Shown here: in pieces, positions 45,801 through 57,136 of the stretch
Layout: each line of letters starts with the position of its first letter
Numbering within the stretch: the stretch's first letter is position 1
NCBI GenBank assembly: GCA_954871525.1
Contig: OX940872.1
Coordinates: 23,345,746-23,409,745, forward strand
Source: Parietaria judaica
Taxonomy: Eukaryota > Streptophyta > Magnoliopsida > Rosales > Urticaceae
DNA: 64,000 nucleotides
Reading direction: 5' to 3'
Notes under the pieces: generated by a model
Databases searched by the model: none
Told to the model about the DNA's origin: nothing
Seen by the model: only the letters and a program-made list of their open reading frames with translations
Position numbers and translations under genes: made by a program

Positions 45801-48781
45801 TGTTAACATATGTGTAACACAAATTATTTTTATGGTATTATTATCAATTTGTATTTTTCTTAAATTTAGTGGCACTTCCATCTTTTCTTCTTCTTCTTCG
45901 AGACTTAGACTTCATGATTGCTTTGCAATAATCTCATAATCTAATAAATTGATCTTGTTCAATAACTATCCGATAATAATATTCTCAATTAGGTCATGTG
46001 TTGCGCTCGAGTTAACATTATCCATCATTTTTTTAACACGGAGGGAGCGATGTGCTACATTTTAAAAAGTTGGTGGGCATTGCCGCCAAACTTGTAGTTC
46101 ACGGGGCATCAAGTGCCAATTACTCATCTTATATTACTAGTAAAATCTGAAGCAACTTGGATATCTGTACTTAGCACATTAAGTATATCGATATGTTATT
46201 ATAATGCTTACATCTTTTAGATTGATATACGGTTAAAGCTGACAATAAACTAGGGAGTTCCATATAGTCAGAGTTTGATTAGATCGTGCTGTTTGCAGGG
46301 CCGATTCAGAGTTTGCCACCATGTACGGCAGGTGAAGAAAGAGGCGATTTGCAGGGCAAATCGGGAGAGTTGAAATCATCTGTCACATCCCGTAAAAAGT
46401 CAAAAGGCTTAGAAAGACGTGTGTCGGGTTCCGAGGCACAAAAGTCAACGCTCACACCAGAAGCAAATAAAACAGCCTCGCGCATAGAAAGTGATGCTGC
46501 TGGAAAATCCAGTTGCTCCAACACTGGATCAGATTCACATGTCCGAGCCAAGTCAACCGAAAGGGCCAGAGTCTCTACTAATGTCGGGAAAGAGAGGTTA
46601 GGGGAAGTTAAGGCGGGAAAAAAGACAGCTCAAAGCATCAATGGAACATCAGTATTGCCCGTTACTTTACCAAAACCGCAGAAAGACTGCAAAACTACAG
46701 AAGAACCACCTTTAAATGTGGAGCCGAGTAAGGAAATTGGCGTCAATGGCAAAGCGAGCGGATCGGGTAGTGATAATTTATCTCGTGTTAAAGTGAGTTC
46801 AATGGGAACTGGTGATAAAAACGCGCCTTCTCTTGTTTCATCTCGTTTGAGTCCAAATGGGAACAAGTTGGGAACGATGGGAAAGCAATCTTCGAGATTG
46901 GATATGGAACATGCAAAAGTTGGGAAAAGAGATGGAACGGATTTGGAGGAAGCGGAGAAAGAGGCGGTTGATCAAGGTGCTCCTTCAAAATTGAGATCGG
47001 GATCAATGGATTCGTCAAACAAAATTGGTGGTGCTAAAGAAATGTCGGAGTCGCCTTCTCTTGCTTCTTCTAGTTTGTCTAAAAACTTGAAGTTGGGAAC
47101 CATGGAAAAGCGACCTTCAAGATTGGTCCCGGGAAAGGCAAAATTCGGGAAAAGAGACAAAATAGATACAGCCAAAGCGGTTTATCATGGCGCGGCCATG
47201 AAGATGAGACCGGGATCGGTCGAAACAGGATATAAAACCGGTGTTGCACAAGATCGATCAAATTCTCCTTCTCTCACTCCATCTCATTCGAATCAAAAAG
47301 TGGAAAATTTGGGAGCAGTGGGAAAGCAGCCTTCAGTTTATCATGGCGCGGCCATGAAGATGAGACCGGGATCGGTCGAAACAGGAAACAAAACTGGTGT
47401 TGCACAAGATCGATCAGATTCACCGTCTCTCACTCCGTCTCATTCGACTAAAAAATTGGGAACAGTGGGTACGCAGCCTTCGGGCCTGGTGGCCAAAGAG
47501 ACGGCGGAACCACCAGGAATCGATTCGGCAAAAGTGGAAGTAAGGAAAAGAGGTGAAAGCGAGACGGAGAAAGAGGAGAAACCCTCGAAGAAGATGAGAA
47601 TTGATCGGAATATGTCCACAGACAATATGTTATCCGACACGATAGAGTGTGTTAAAGCGGGTTCGATCGAAAAAGGAAACAAAGCGGACTCGCCTTCTCT
47701 TGCTTTGTCTAGTTTGACTAAAACACTGGACAAGTTGGGAACAAATGGAAAGCCTTCGGGCTCGATACCCAAAGAGGCGGCGGAGCCATCGGGAGTGGAT
47801 TCAAAAAGTGCCGAAGTCGTGAAAAGAGACGAAAATGAGATAGAGAAAGAGGAAAATCCCTCGACGGAGTTGCTTTCTCTTGTTTCGTCTAGTTTGCCTA
47901 AAACAGTGGACAAGTTGGGAATTACAGGTAAGCAACCTTCAGACTTGATGCCCAAAGAGGCGGCAAAACCATCGGGTTCGATGCCCAAAGAGGCGGCAAA
48001 ACCATCGGAAAATGAGACCAAGAAAGAGGCCGAACCCTCAAAGGAGATGAGAGATGTTACGAAAATGCCCGGAAGCTCAACATTATCCGATACTGTAGAG
48101 CCTTCGGTAGCGGCGAGCTCTCGTGGTAAAGTAGAGTCGATAGGAACAAGAAACAAAACCGGTGATGCAAGAGATATGGCAGAATCACCTTCTCTCGATT
48201 TGTCTAGCACGATTTATAGAGTGGACAAGGGGGGAACAATGAGAAAGCAACCTTCGGGTTTGGTGGCCAAAGACGCTACGGAGCCATCAGGAATGAACTC
48301 AGAAAACACCATAGTCGAGAAAAAAGGCAAAAATGAAGCTGAGAAAAAAGCGAAAACCTCGAAGAACGTAGCTAATAAGAAAATGCCCATAAACTCGAGG
48401 TTACCCGAAACAGGAGACAAAACCGTCGTCGTGAAAGATACATCGGAATCGCCGGTTGCTTTGCCTAGTTTGACCCAACATGTAGACAAGCTAAGAGAAT
48501 TGGAAAAGCAATCTTCAAAATTGGTTTCGGAAGACGTGGAACTCAAGCAAACAGGTGAAACGGGCTCGGAGAAAGCAGAGAAAGAATTGGATGATCATGG
48601 CATAGCCGCCCGGAAATTGCCCAGAAACTCTATGTTCTCCGAAACGGTGGAATCTTCTATCATCGATCTTGAGGAGCTTCTTTGCATGGTCAAGTGGATG
48701 AAAGGCGTGTTACGAAACGATAGCACGTCGCAACCGCCATGGAAATTCGTCGGCCACAGAGCGTCTTCCACGCCGAGATGA
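42850..48781 (+). CDS. Agenet (plant Tudor-like) domain protein with long repeat-rich tail
   Basis: Six coding exons with matching phases: 42850-42948, 43434-43506, 44351-44610, 45028-45144, 45564-45618, 46299-48781, about 1028 residues. Two Agenet/Tudor-like modules fill the N-terminus: residues about 9-65 (AGQHVESRSFEEGFRGSWF, GYKLKFLDFPDEKITWTK) and about 107-180 (VGDLIDWWTDGCYWSGSI, IQLLPPPHGEG, IRPSLDWSLEHGW). The last exon is low complexity, Lys/Ser/Glu-rich, with eight degenerate copies of a SPSLxxSSL...KLGTxxKQPS module. It ends in a conserved-looking IIDLEELLCMVKWMKGVL, PPWKFV motif. Agenet modules bind histone tails, so a nuclear chromatin-reader role is likely. The intron at 45619-46298 holds a repeat-like insert. 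Confidence 0.9.
46820..48560 (+). repeat. Degenerate coding repeat in the last Agenet exon
   Basis: Eight modules of about 55-85 residues begin with SPSL or SLVSSSL and include KLGT and KQPSxLV. Two adjacent modules are nearly identical over VYHGAAMKMRPGSVETG, TGVAQDRS and SPSLTPSH (47178-47290, 47337-47448). Lys and Glu are abundant and no globular fold is apparent. Antisense frames here are mirror artefacts. Confidence 0.85.
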
Positions 48782-49391
48782 GATTTCTCTGTCAATCCTT
48801 TGTAGATTTGCTGATTTCGTGAAATGAAAAAGTAAGATCTTTGAAGATCAACTGTGAGAAAGATGTAAATGTACGATTCCAAACAATGTCATATACCAAA
48901 ATCATCAGTTTCTCTTCAGTGTTTGATACGTCATTAAATTTTTACGGTCCCCCGTCTGATGCCCGGCCCCGGGGACGGGCAGCAAGTGCAGGGATGCCCG
49001 TATTGTTTTTTTTTATTATTACTACCATAAAGTCTTAGCTTTATTTCTTTAAAGACGGCTTGCCCACTTGTGGCTTGGCACGTCGGGTGTAACATCTTTA
49101 ATTTTACTACTGATATGTAGAAAGTAGAGCATAAATAAATTAATATTTGATAAATTAATAAGTTCGATTATGTAATAACTTTGTACGGTCTTGATTTGAG
49201 TTTTATGAGCTCAATTAATAATATGCTAAATTTATAAGATAATAGTTTTTTAAAATATATATCTCTATTAATGTATAAATTAATAATTTAATAGAAAAAT
49301 GTTAATATTGTATAATTAATTACAAAATCAGTATAAATAATATAAAACATTACAAAAACTAATTATAAAATCACTTAAAAATAATAATAAT
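48782..49391. other. 3' flank of the Agenet gene
   Basis: Likely 3'UTR up to about 49050, then AT-rich spacer up to the MULE target site ATTTAAAA at 49392-49399. No gene. Confidence 0.5.
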
Positions 49392-49615
49392 ATTTAAAAG
49401 GGAAACTTGCAAAAATAGCCTAAAATAACACTATAATTGAAGTTTTGAACCATATTGAGAAAATAAGTGTTTCTAAACTTTGCCCAATTTTAGACAAATT
49501 TACCCCTAATTAATTAATTACCACTTCATTTAACCCAAATAATGAATTTGGGACTTTTACCCCTGATTTTGCCCTAAACCCCCGACCTCTTCTCCTCTCC
49601 TCGACCTCTCCTCGC

Positions 49616-49775
49616 GTGGACTCAGCCCCAACTTCTCCTCCCGCTCTTCTTTCTCCCTCGCCTCTCCTCCCGTGGACTCAGCCCTCGCCTCTCCTCCCGC
49701 TCTTCTATCTCCCTCGCGTGGACTCAGCCCTCGCCTCTCCTCCCGCTCTTCTTTCTCCCTCGCCTCGACTCTCAT
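49616..49775. repeat. Tandem C/T-rich units near the left MULE end
   Basis: Three copies of a unit of about 46-57 bp starting GTGGACTCAGCCC and containing CCTCCCGCTCTTCTTTCTCC. It lies about 100 bp inside the left terminal repeat, in the expected leader of the Ulp1-like gene. Confidence 0.8.
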
Positions 49776-50326
49776 CGCCTCTCAAAATCAGACCCTCACT
49801 CTCATCGCCTCGCCTCGCCGCGCCTCGACTCGCCGCGACTCGACTCGCCTCGCCGCACCTGAAGTTTGCCTCCGGCAAGGTCATCGCCTGGACTCACCTT
49901 GCAACCAAGGTCATCTCTCTTTCTTACTGATTTTCTACTGTTGTCACTCCTCCATGCTTTGGGGGCTGGTTTCCGACTTCCATTTCTCTGTTTCAGAGGT
50001 GTGATTTACAATGTTAGGGCTTTCAAAGTATGATTTAAGGTTGATTTTCATTTAGAATTAGGGTTTCCTGGGTTGATCTGTGTTTAGGAATCGGTATTTA
50101 GGGTTTAGGAAGGGCTTGAAGTTGTGAATCATTTGTAGTGGAACTTGTGCATTCCATCTGTTTGATAAAATGTCTTAATTATGGGCTGTTTTACAGGGGA
50201 AAAACCTGTTTTTAGGGCAGTTTTGTAGTGGATTGTTAGGGCAGTTTTATACTCGCATTTATCATGACGCAATCTCAGCCATCTCCGCAATCTCAGCCAT
50301 CTTAGGGATCTCCGAGTGAAAACATA

Positions 50327-50954
50327 ATGTTTGATGCATTGCTTCATGAGATGGAGCACCAAGATACGAACCAGCCTTCTCAAGAAATAGTTGTCTCTCC
50401 CCTTGTTCCGATACCCGTGCAAATAGTAGTTCCAAGCTGGAGAAATTTGGACACCGTATGTTTTGTTGTGAATGTCCGAGAAACGCATTGGGTTTGTGTA
50501 GTTGCTGACTTGAAATACTGGAGGCTTGAAGTCTACGATAGTGATCCATTGTGTTGCAGTGATAGTTATCTGGAAATGCTGCTAGCACACTTAGGCAACG
50601 GTATACTTGGGTTGCTTAAGATATGAGGATGCACGACGATGCACTTGAACTGTGCTGCTAAACCATTCAAAGTTGTGCGATTGAAAAGTGGCGTTGTTCC
50701 GGTAGCTAAAAGAAAGTAAGTCTAATTATGTATGAAAGAATAAAGATATTTACTTCTAATTGAATCTCGCTAATAGTATTGTGTGGCTTTTCAGCGGGGA
50801 TTGTGGCATATTCGCATTGAAGCACGTGGAAAACATCATGCACGGCGAGCCAATGACTCAAGTCCACAGCGACAACATGAAAGATTTTAGACTGGCATAT
50901 GCTGTTGATGTGTGGTTAGGCAAGGGAAGAGTGTTGAATAACATTTGTCCTTGA
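50327..50954 (+). CDS. Ulp1-like (C48) cysteine protease domain carried by the MULE
   Basis: Two frames give a short C48-type domain. The first runs from ATG 50327 and has the His region THWVCVVADLKYW and the Asp in LEVYDSD. The second, from acceptor TTTTCAG|CGGGGATTG at 50795 to the TGA at 50952, has the Cys box GDCGIFALKHVE. The His-Asp-Cys order is that of SUMO proteases. The region between (50626-50794) does not read openly, so one more intron or a lesion is present, and the usual N-terminal half is absent. Family members remove or process SUMO; a role for transposon-borne copies is unknown. Confidence 0.75.
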
Positions 50955-50959
50955 ATTAC

Positions 50960-51412
50960 TCGGGACAGTTTTTGTGTAAACCAGGACTAGTTTTTTGTTC
51001 ACGCGTGACAATTTTTGTGTCCACCAGGGACAGTTTTTGTGTAGTCAAGTTATGGGACAGTTTTACAGGTTTATGTGTAGTCAAGTTATGGGACAGTTTT
51101 ACAGTAAACCTGGGACAGTATTTGGGTAAAAAATGGGACAATTGTTATGTAAAAATGGGACAGTTTTAATGTAAATCTGGGACAATTTGTGTGTAAAAAT
51201 GGGATAGTTGTTGTATAAAATATGGGACAAAAAACCTGTCACAATTTTTGTAGTAAACCTGTCACAATTTTATAGTAAACCTGTCACAATTTTTGTGTAA
51301 AGCCGGGAAAGTTTTACAGTAAACCTGGGACAATTTTTGGGTAAGATAATTGACAGTTATTAAGTAAAAAATGGGACAGTATTAATGTAAACCTGGGACA
51401 ATATTCAAGCAG
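50960..51412 (+). repeat. GGGACAGTTTT tandem array, about 14-17 copies
   Basis: Units of about 22 bp of the type GGGACAGTTTTNNNGTAAA, partly degraded to GGGACAATT and CCTGTCACAATTTT, lie between the Ulp1-like stop and the transposase 3' end. The same core occurs in the opposite orientation at 54175-54710. Confidence 0.88.
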
Positions 51413-51540
51413 ATTCATTCTTACTAAAAAAACGAACATAATGCATTTCCCAAAATCCACACAATAACTGACTTAGAGTAATCTTACAATAATTACCATG
51501 TGAATATTCCACACAATACTTGTAATAATTCCTCAAAATC

Positions 51541-54078
51541 CTACGAATAAGGCCACATAATTACCCCCCTTGATTTACATGTTACTCGGTTATGACCTAA
51601 CACTCCACATTTCGAGCATTTTCGACGCTCCACAATGATTTCACCTTGCGACGGTCGACGCTTTGTCGGACGCCTTCCTCCCTTCTGTTTCTTTGGACGA
51701 CCTGCTCGTTTTCTCTCTAAGGGAACTCCAACATGAATGTTCTTCAAATGTTCTGGAAACACCCAATTACACTCATCACCAACTGGATATATCACACCTT
51801 CATAGCAACTCCTACAATTTAAAAAATAGGACAGTTAAATAAAACAGTAGATCCTAACCAAAAAGGAAAATCTAAAACATTAAATATACCTGAATGTCTC
51901 GAGCAAATAAAACGGCGAACAATATGTGTAGTTGCCTAAATTGCGTTTCAGGGCAACAGCTGCAACGTGAACGCAAGGAATACCAATTGCTTGGAACTCC
52001 CCACATTCACACTCTTTTGTCCTTAGGTCTACAACAAAACTGCCCGACGGTGTAATGACTTCGAATTGAAGCGTATCTATATTATGAATTGTTAACGACC
52101 GCGCTGCATCAAGTGTGTCTTTCAACTCTTTCTCGAACTTGGGTACAAGAGTTGAAAGGTTATTTTGACCTAGGGTTCGCTTTTCATAAAACCAATGTTG
52201 GAGAGTAAACCGAAGGTATTCAAACATATTTGTTATCGGAAATGTCCTAGCAATCTTAAGAACAGAGTTAAAACTTTCCGCATAATTACTCGTCATGGCG
52301 TCGTACCTATGACCGCCGAAATGAATACGTGTCCAATATGGAAAGCCAATTCCTTCCATATATACTGCTACATCTGGGAAATGGTTCCTCAACAAGTTCC
52401 AGTAATATTCAAAGTCGCTCGTCCGAAAAGCGTACGCAGCGTTAAACACCAATTTGGTCGGAGCTTCACTTTTAAAAATATGGATGATGTTCCTTTTGAG
52501 GTGGGCCCAACAAAAACCGTGATGAGCATGAGGGAAAACGGTCTTCACTGCAAAAATTATACTGTCGTGCCTATCGGAAATAATGGCTAGATCTTTAACG
52601 GGCCCGATGGCTTCCTTTAACTTCGTCAGAAAATAAATCCAAGAGTCATGGTCTTCAATATCCACAACTCCATACGCGATAGGAAACAATTTTGTTTCAC
52701 CATCAAGTGCGACTGCCGTTAACAATGCCCACCGTACTTGCTCTTTATGTAGGTTCCATCAACACATATCAATGGCCGACACGTTTTAAATCCTTGTAAA
52801 CAAACTCCAACGGCAGCAAAGGCATATTTGAAACGACCTCCTTCTATCACAAAATCAGTTACCGATCCCAAATTCTTTTCCTCCATCACATGCAAGTAGC
52901 GCGGTAACTTCGAGTACGAATCCTCGGGTGTGCCCATTGCGCATGCCATGGCTTTTTCTTTGCATCTCCAGGCCTTTTCATATGTTAGCTCAACACCGTA
53001 ATGCTTTTTCAAATCTTCTTGTAAAGCCTTTGGCGTGAACGGTGAGCCCGTAGTGGAAAACTTATCCTTATAAATCTGCCCAACAACTCGGGGAGCTACT
53101 TGCTTATGCTCTAGCTGACAACGATCAAGGGAGCAAGTATGCTCGTGGACAAACTTAGTTATCTTATACAATGGTGCGGTTTTAATAACTACCCGTGAAT
53201 TCAATTTCCACGTGCATGTATTGTCCTTGCACCTCACATGCCATACTTCCGGGTTAGACTTGGACACTCTAAACTGAAAGTTTTTTTCAATCGCGTGAAT
53301 AGAAAGTTTAGTCTGCAACTCTTTCAAATTTTTATAGATTTTTCCCTCTGAAAACTCAAACAGTGTACCTTTACACGACGAGTCGAGATGTTAATGTAAA
53401 TCCTCCGCATAAAACCGCGGGTCAACCCATAAACTATCATCCACATCTTGCGTCGCGTTCGGGAAATTCTCGGGCACATGACTTCGGGGATCGGAAGAAG
53501 ATGGGAACTCGTGCACGGGTCTTCGGGGCTGTGAAGATGATGGGAACTCGAGCACGGGACTTCGCTGTCTTCCAGATGATGGAAAATCAGGGACTAGCTG
53601 GACATCAAAGTCCACGATGTCATCATTGTGGTCTGCTAGATGAACTTCGTGAGTAACATTTTCTTCATACCGCTCTGAAGATGGCATTACAATTAGCTTT
53701 TTCAATACCGGAGTTACGTAGAGTCTGTTCTTTCCACGACGGACAATGTCAAGTATTTGACAATCAACATCCAACTCAACAGGTCGACATCCGTGCTGCA
53801 ACAGTTTTATCTCGATTCTGAGATCATACACCCGCTCATCCACACCAACTTTTTCATACAACTGATCCATCAATTGGGTGTGACTAATGTCCATCGGCGC
53901 TAAGAAAAAACTATTCTTCGCATTGGTGTAGTTCCACTTCTCATTTTCAAGAACCCACTCGCCATCATGTTCGAGATATACATCCAAATCTGTTTCACAC
54001 GAAAGTATAAAATGAATTAAGAAAAAGCAAGAACAATCATAAATAAATGGACATAAATAAGGATCAAATCATACCCAT
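51541..54078 (-). pseudogene. MULE transposase with one stop and one frameshift
   Basis: Model: 4-nt first coding exon 54078-54075 (ATGG), exon 53989-51890, a 78-nt intron, then exon 51811-51541. The N-terminal part has a PB1-like region and Ser/Pro-rich repeats (EFPSSS). It is followed by an in-frame TAA at 53391-53393, then the MuDR zinc-binding region (FRVSKSNPEVWHVRC) and the DDE domain with CVDGTYIK, IISDRHDS and NYAESFN carrying the three acidic residues. At about 52722 one base is missing after KYGG, shifting the frame. The SWIM finger CECGEFQAIGIPCVHV and a C-terminal CCHC knuckle CSKCGVLGHNRVTC are intact. Two point lesions in some 790 codons suggest recent loss of function. Confidence 0.9.
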
Positions 54079-54164
54079 TGGTTTTGACGTTGTGCCGATG
54101 AGAATATGACAATGTTGATAAGAAACTCCAAACAAAAATCTGAAACAAGAGAGGAGAATATTAA

Positions 54165-54715
54165 TCATACAACCTCCAAAAAAACTGCCACAAATCTGTC
54201 CCTAAATTACCAAAAACTGTCCCCAAATTTCAAATTACTGTCCCCAATGATCATAAGAAACTGTCCCATGAATATTACTCATACAACCTTCAAGCGAATT
54301 GCCCAGAACTGTCCCTAAATTACCAAAAACTGTCCCCAATTTTAAAAAAATGTCCCCAAGGATCATAGAAACTGTCCCATGAATATTACTCATACAACCT
54401 TCAAGCGAATTACCCAGAACTGTCCCTAAATTACCAAAAACTGTCCCCCAATTTCAAAAAACTGTCCCCAAGGATCATAAGAAACTGTCCCATGAATATT
54501 ACTCATACAACCTTCAACCGAATTGCCCAGAACTGTCCCTAAATTACCAAAAAATGTCCCCAAAATTCTAATTACAGTCCCCAAGGATCATAAGAAACTG
54601 TCCCATGAATATTACTCATCCAACCTTCAAGTGAATTACCCAAAACTGTCCCGAAATTACCAAAAATTGTCCCTGAAATCGGAAGAAACTGTCCCAATTC
54701 GTCAACATTGATCCC
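54165..54715 (-). repeat. 113-bp tandem repeat array with AAACTGTCCC core, about 5 copies
   Basis: The landmark CATACAACCTTCAAGCGAAT recurs at 54165, 54280, 54391, 54504 and 54617 (spacing 111-115). Each unit contains four to five AACTGTCCC words, inverted relative to the left array. It lies upstream of the transposase start, so it may also serve as its promoter. Confidence 0.9.
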
Positions 54716-55362
54716 CTTAACCTCCCAAGCCCATGCCAAAAACTGTAACAAAGCTCCTAAAAAGCCTTCCAGGAAAAAAAACCTAAACTTCATGCAACTT
54801 AATGAAGAAAAATTTCCAAAACTAACAAAGATTCCATAGCCTAACTTAATGAAGAAAAATAAACCCTAGAATAAAAGCAAACCAACCAGAAATCAAACCA
54901 AGCTAAATCAATCAAAAGAATCACAGAGAAAACGAACGAATCTCACGCATAATCAAACGAAAATGAGCGAAAGGAGAAGGGAGACTGATGGCGGACTCAC
55001 GGAGAGGACGTGCGTACGGCGCACTCGCGACGGAGGCACGTGGTTCGGTGGTCAGAGGACGTGCGTGCTGCTCTAGTTGGTTCGAGTTCTGTGTGGGTCG
55101 AGTTCTTCGTTGCTTGCCTTGGTCGAGTGGGTCGAGTTCTGTGTGGGTGAGGGATGGGAAGGGAAGACACGGGAAGGGAAGGAGGAGAGGAGAGAGAAGG
55201 AGAGGGAAATTAATTGGGTTTAATTAATGTGAGTGTTGATTAATTAAGGGTAAATTCGTCATAAATTTGGGCAAAGTTTAGAAACACTTATTTTCTCAAT
55301 ATGGTTCAAAACTTCAATTATGGTGTTTTTTTAGGCTATTTTTGCAAGGTTCCCATTTAAAA

Positions 55363-56570
55363 TAACTAATCATATACTTGTTTATTCTTTCGTACTCGTT
55401 TAAGGCATAATGACAACATAATTATTTAAAAGGGTTAATGGCGGCAAAAATATTTAAAGTTTGATAAAAAATCCCTCGTGTACCCTAAGTTTAAAAGTAG
55501 TGGCAAAAATACCCAAAGTCACATTTAGGGTCACATATGTCCAAGGTTTAAAATTTCGGGAAATTCGCTGCGAAATTCGCTCGAATTTCGTTTTTCGAGG
55601 GTTTGCGGTTCGAAAACCCTGTCGTTTCTCTTTCTTTTTACCAAATTTTGCGAAATTCGCATGGGCACGGGTGTGGAAAATCTTTTTTCGTTTTATAGTG
55701 TAAAAATTGTGAAATTTGGATGGAATTTCGCTAAAAATTATATTTTTGGTAGATTTTGGCAAAAATACCAATTAAACTTTCGCCAAAAATACTTATAGGG
55801 CCCAAACCCTTGTCCCTAATATTTGGTATATAAACATCACTAAACTCTTGTCATCTATAAATATGGGACTTTTTGTTATTCATTCAACTAATATCACACA
55901 TTCACACTTAACATACACATACACTTCACCTAATAATTTAACTTAATATTATACACTTAGAATACATATTTACTTCACCTAACATACATATACGCTTAAT
56001 ATACATATTCATTTAATAATATACACTTCAACTAATATTAAATTTGTTAACATACATATACAATTAACATGCATATTCACTTAATATTACACACTTAATT
56101 AACATACATATTCACTTCACATAATAATTTGACTTAATATTATACACTTCAACTAATAAAGTGACTTAATATTATACATGTCACCTACATATTTAATTTA
56201 CGAATATCTTGTATTTATTAAATATGTAGTTTTGAACTTATATAAATATCTTGCTTAAATACTCAAATATTTTTTTACTGAATATCCGTCGAAAACCCCA
56301 TCGGCATGCGGTATGCCCATGCGAAACGTGCGGTATATGCGGCATGCGGTATTTCTTTTTGTTACAATTTTTCCATCGGCATACCCATCGGCAAGAGATA
56401 TATCCGTAAAACGAAAAATGCGAAACGAAATCGGCAAGCGGCATTTAAAACCTTGCATATGTCTATGTTTCTCAGTGTCTTAATTTTAATGTCTTATTTT
56501 GATTCTCCTTAAAAATTCTATCCAATGGCATAATTTGAACTGAAGAGAAACAAAATATGAAGTGGACATT
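55363..56570. other. Intergenic DNA with AT-rich and GC-rich repeat blocks
   Basis: 55880-56200 is a degenerate array of ACTTAATATTATACACTT and AACATACATATTCACTT words. 56285-56445 repeats ATCGGCAT, GCGGTATGCC and GCGAAAC words in an otherwise AT-rich area. No gene. Confidence 0.55.
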
Positions 56571-56692
56571 GAAAATATTGGTCATAAATAAAATTTAGAA
56601 AAATAAGTAGTTATGCCGCAATTAAGGTTCAAAAAAAGACTTGCCCGTTTGAACTACAAAATATTTCCCGCTCGTAATCAAAATTTATTCGC

Positions 56693-56728
<36 letters not shown>

Positions 56729-57072
56729 GTGTTCGTCGCTTCTCCTATCTCAGTCGCTAGGGTTTCGAATCAGTAGGATTCATCAAGCATCTCATTGTCA
56801 TTGGATTCCCTTACAAGCTTTGAGCTCACAGTGATGAGCTTTCTTCGTCTCTGCTAAGGTCAAGGTCAGCTCTCTCAGCTTTAATCATCGCTTTGCATTT
56901 GGGTCAGTGGAATTTTCAGTATTTCTTCTGGTTTAGGGGTTCTCTCTGTGCCCACTACTTGTTCGATGAAATAGCCATGATAACAGTTGATATTGGTTGC
57001 TTTTCTTTTCTTTTTGTAAGTTGAATTGTGGCGTATTTCGATTTGTGCTGAATAATTACTCGCTCAAAGTCG
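56571..57072 (+). promoter_or_regulatory. Promoter-proximal and leader region of the FHA gene (shared with the Agenet gene)
   Basis: This is the second copy of the 41945-42702 sequence. Here a (CT)n tract at 56700-56722 occupies the place of the Agenet-specific insert. The copy stops about 65 bases before the ATG at 57137. Confidence 0.8.
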
Positions 57073-57136
57073 TAAGATTCACGTTTTCGTTTTAGTTTTA
57101 ATTTCAATTAGGGTTTTTGGGTTTGATTTTATATAG

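Larger units (their letters stand above)
49400..55354. mobile_element. Ulp1-carrying Mutator-like element (KAONASHI-like), 5955 bp
   Basis: The target duplication ATTTAAAA is perfect (49392-49399, 55355-55362). Terminal inverted repeats of about 120 bp (49400-49520 and about 55236-55354) share AACTTCAATTATRGTGTTAT-like, AATAAGTGTTTCTAAACTTT and TTTGCAAGG/CCTTGCAAA words; ends GGGAAACTTGCAAAAATAG and GGGAACCTTGCAAAAATAG. It encodes a Ulp1-like protease (plus) and a MULE transposase (minus) with opposed arrays of a GGGACAGTTT motif. Arabidopsis KAONASHI elements are MULEs that carry C48 protease genes. High TIR identity and few coding lesions suggest fairly recent movement. Confidence 0.92.

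Noticed and set aside
47440..48210. 256-codon open frame on the minus strand of the Agenet last exon
   Set aside because: It is antisense to a repeat-rich coding exon whose codon pattern keeps the mirror frame open. It has no motif of its own and other mirror frames lie beside it.
49557..50004. Pro/Ser-rich and Arg/Glu-rich frames near the left MULE end
   Set aside because: They derive from C/T-rich tandem units in the element's leader and are open in several frames at once.
50960..54715. Regular short repeats resembling a CRISPR array
   Set aside because: Plant nuclear context, units are contiguous or degenerate without unique spacers, and they lie inside a MULE.
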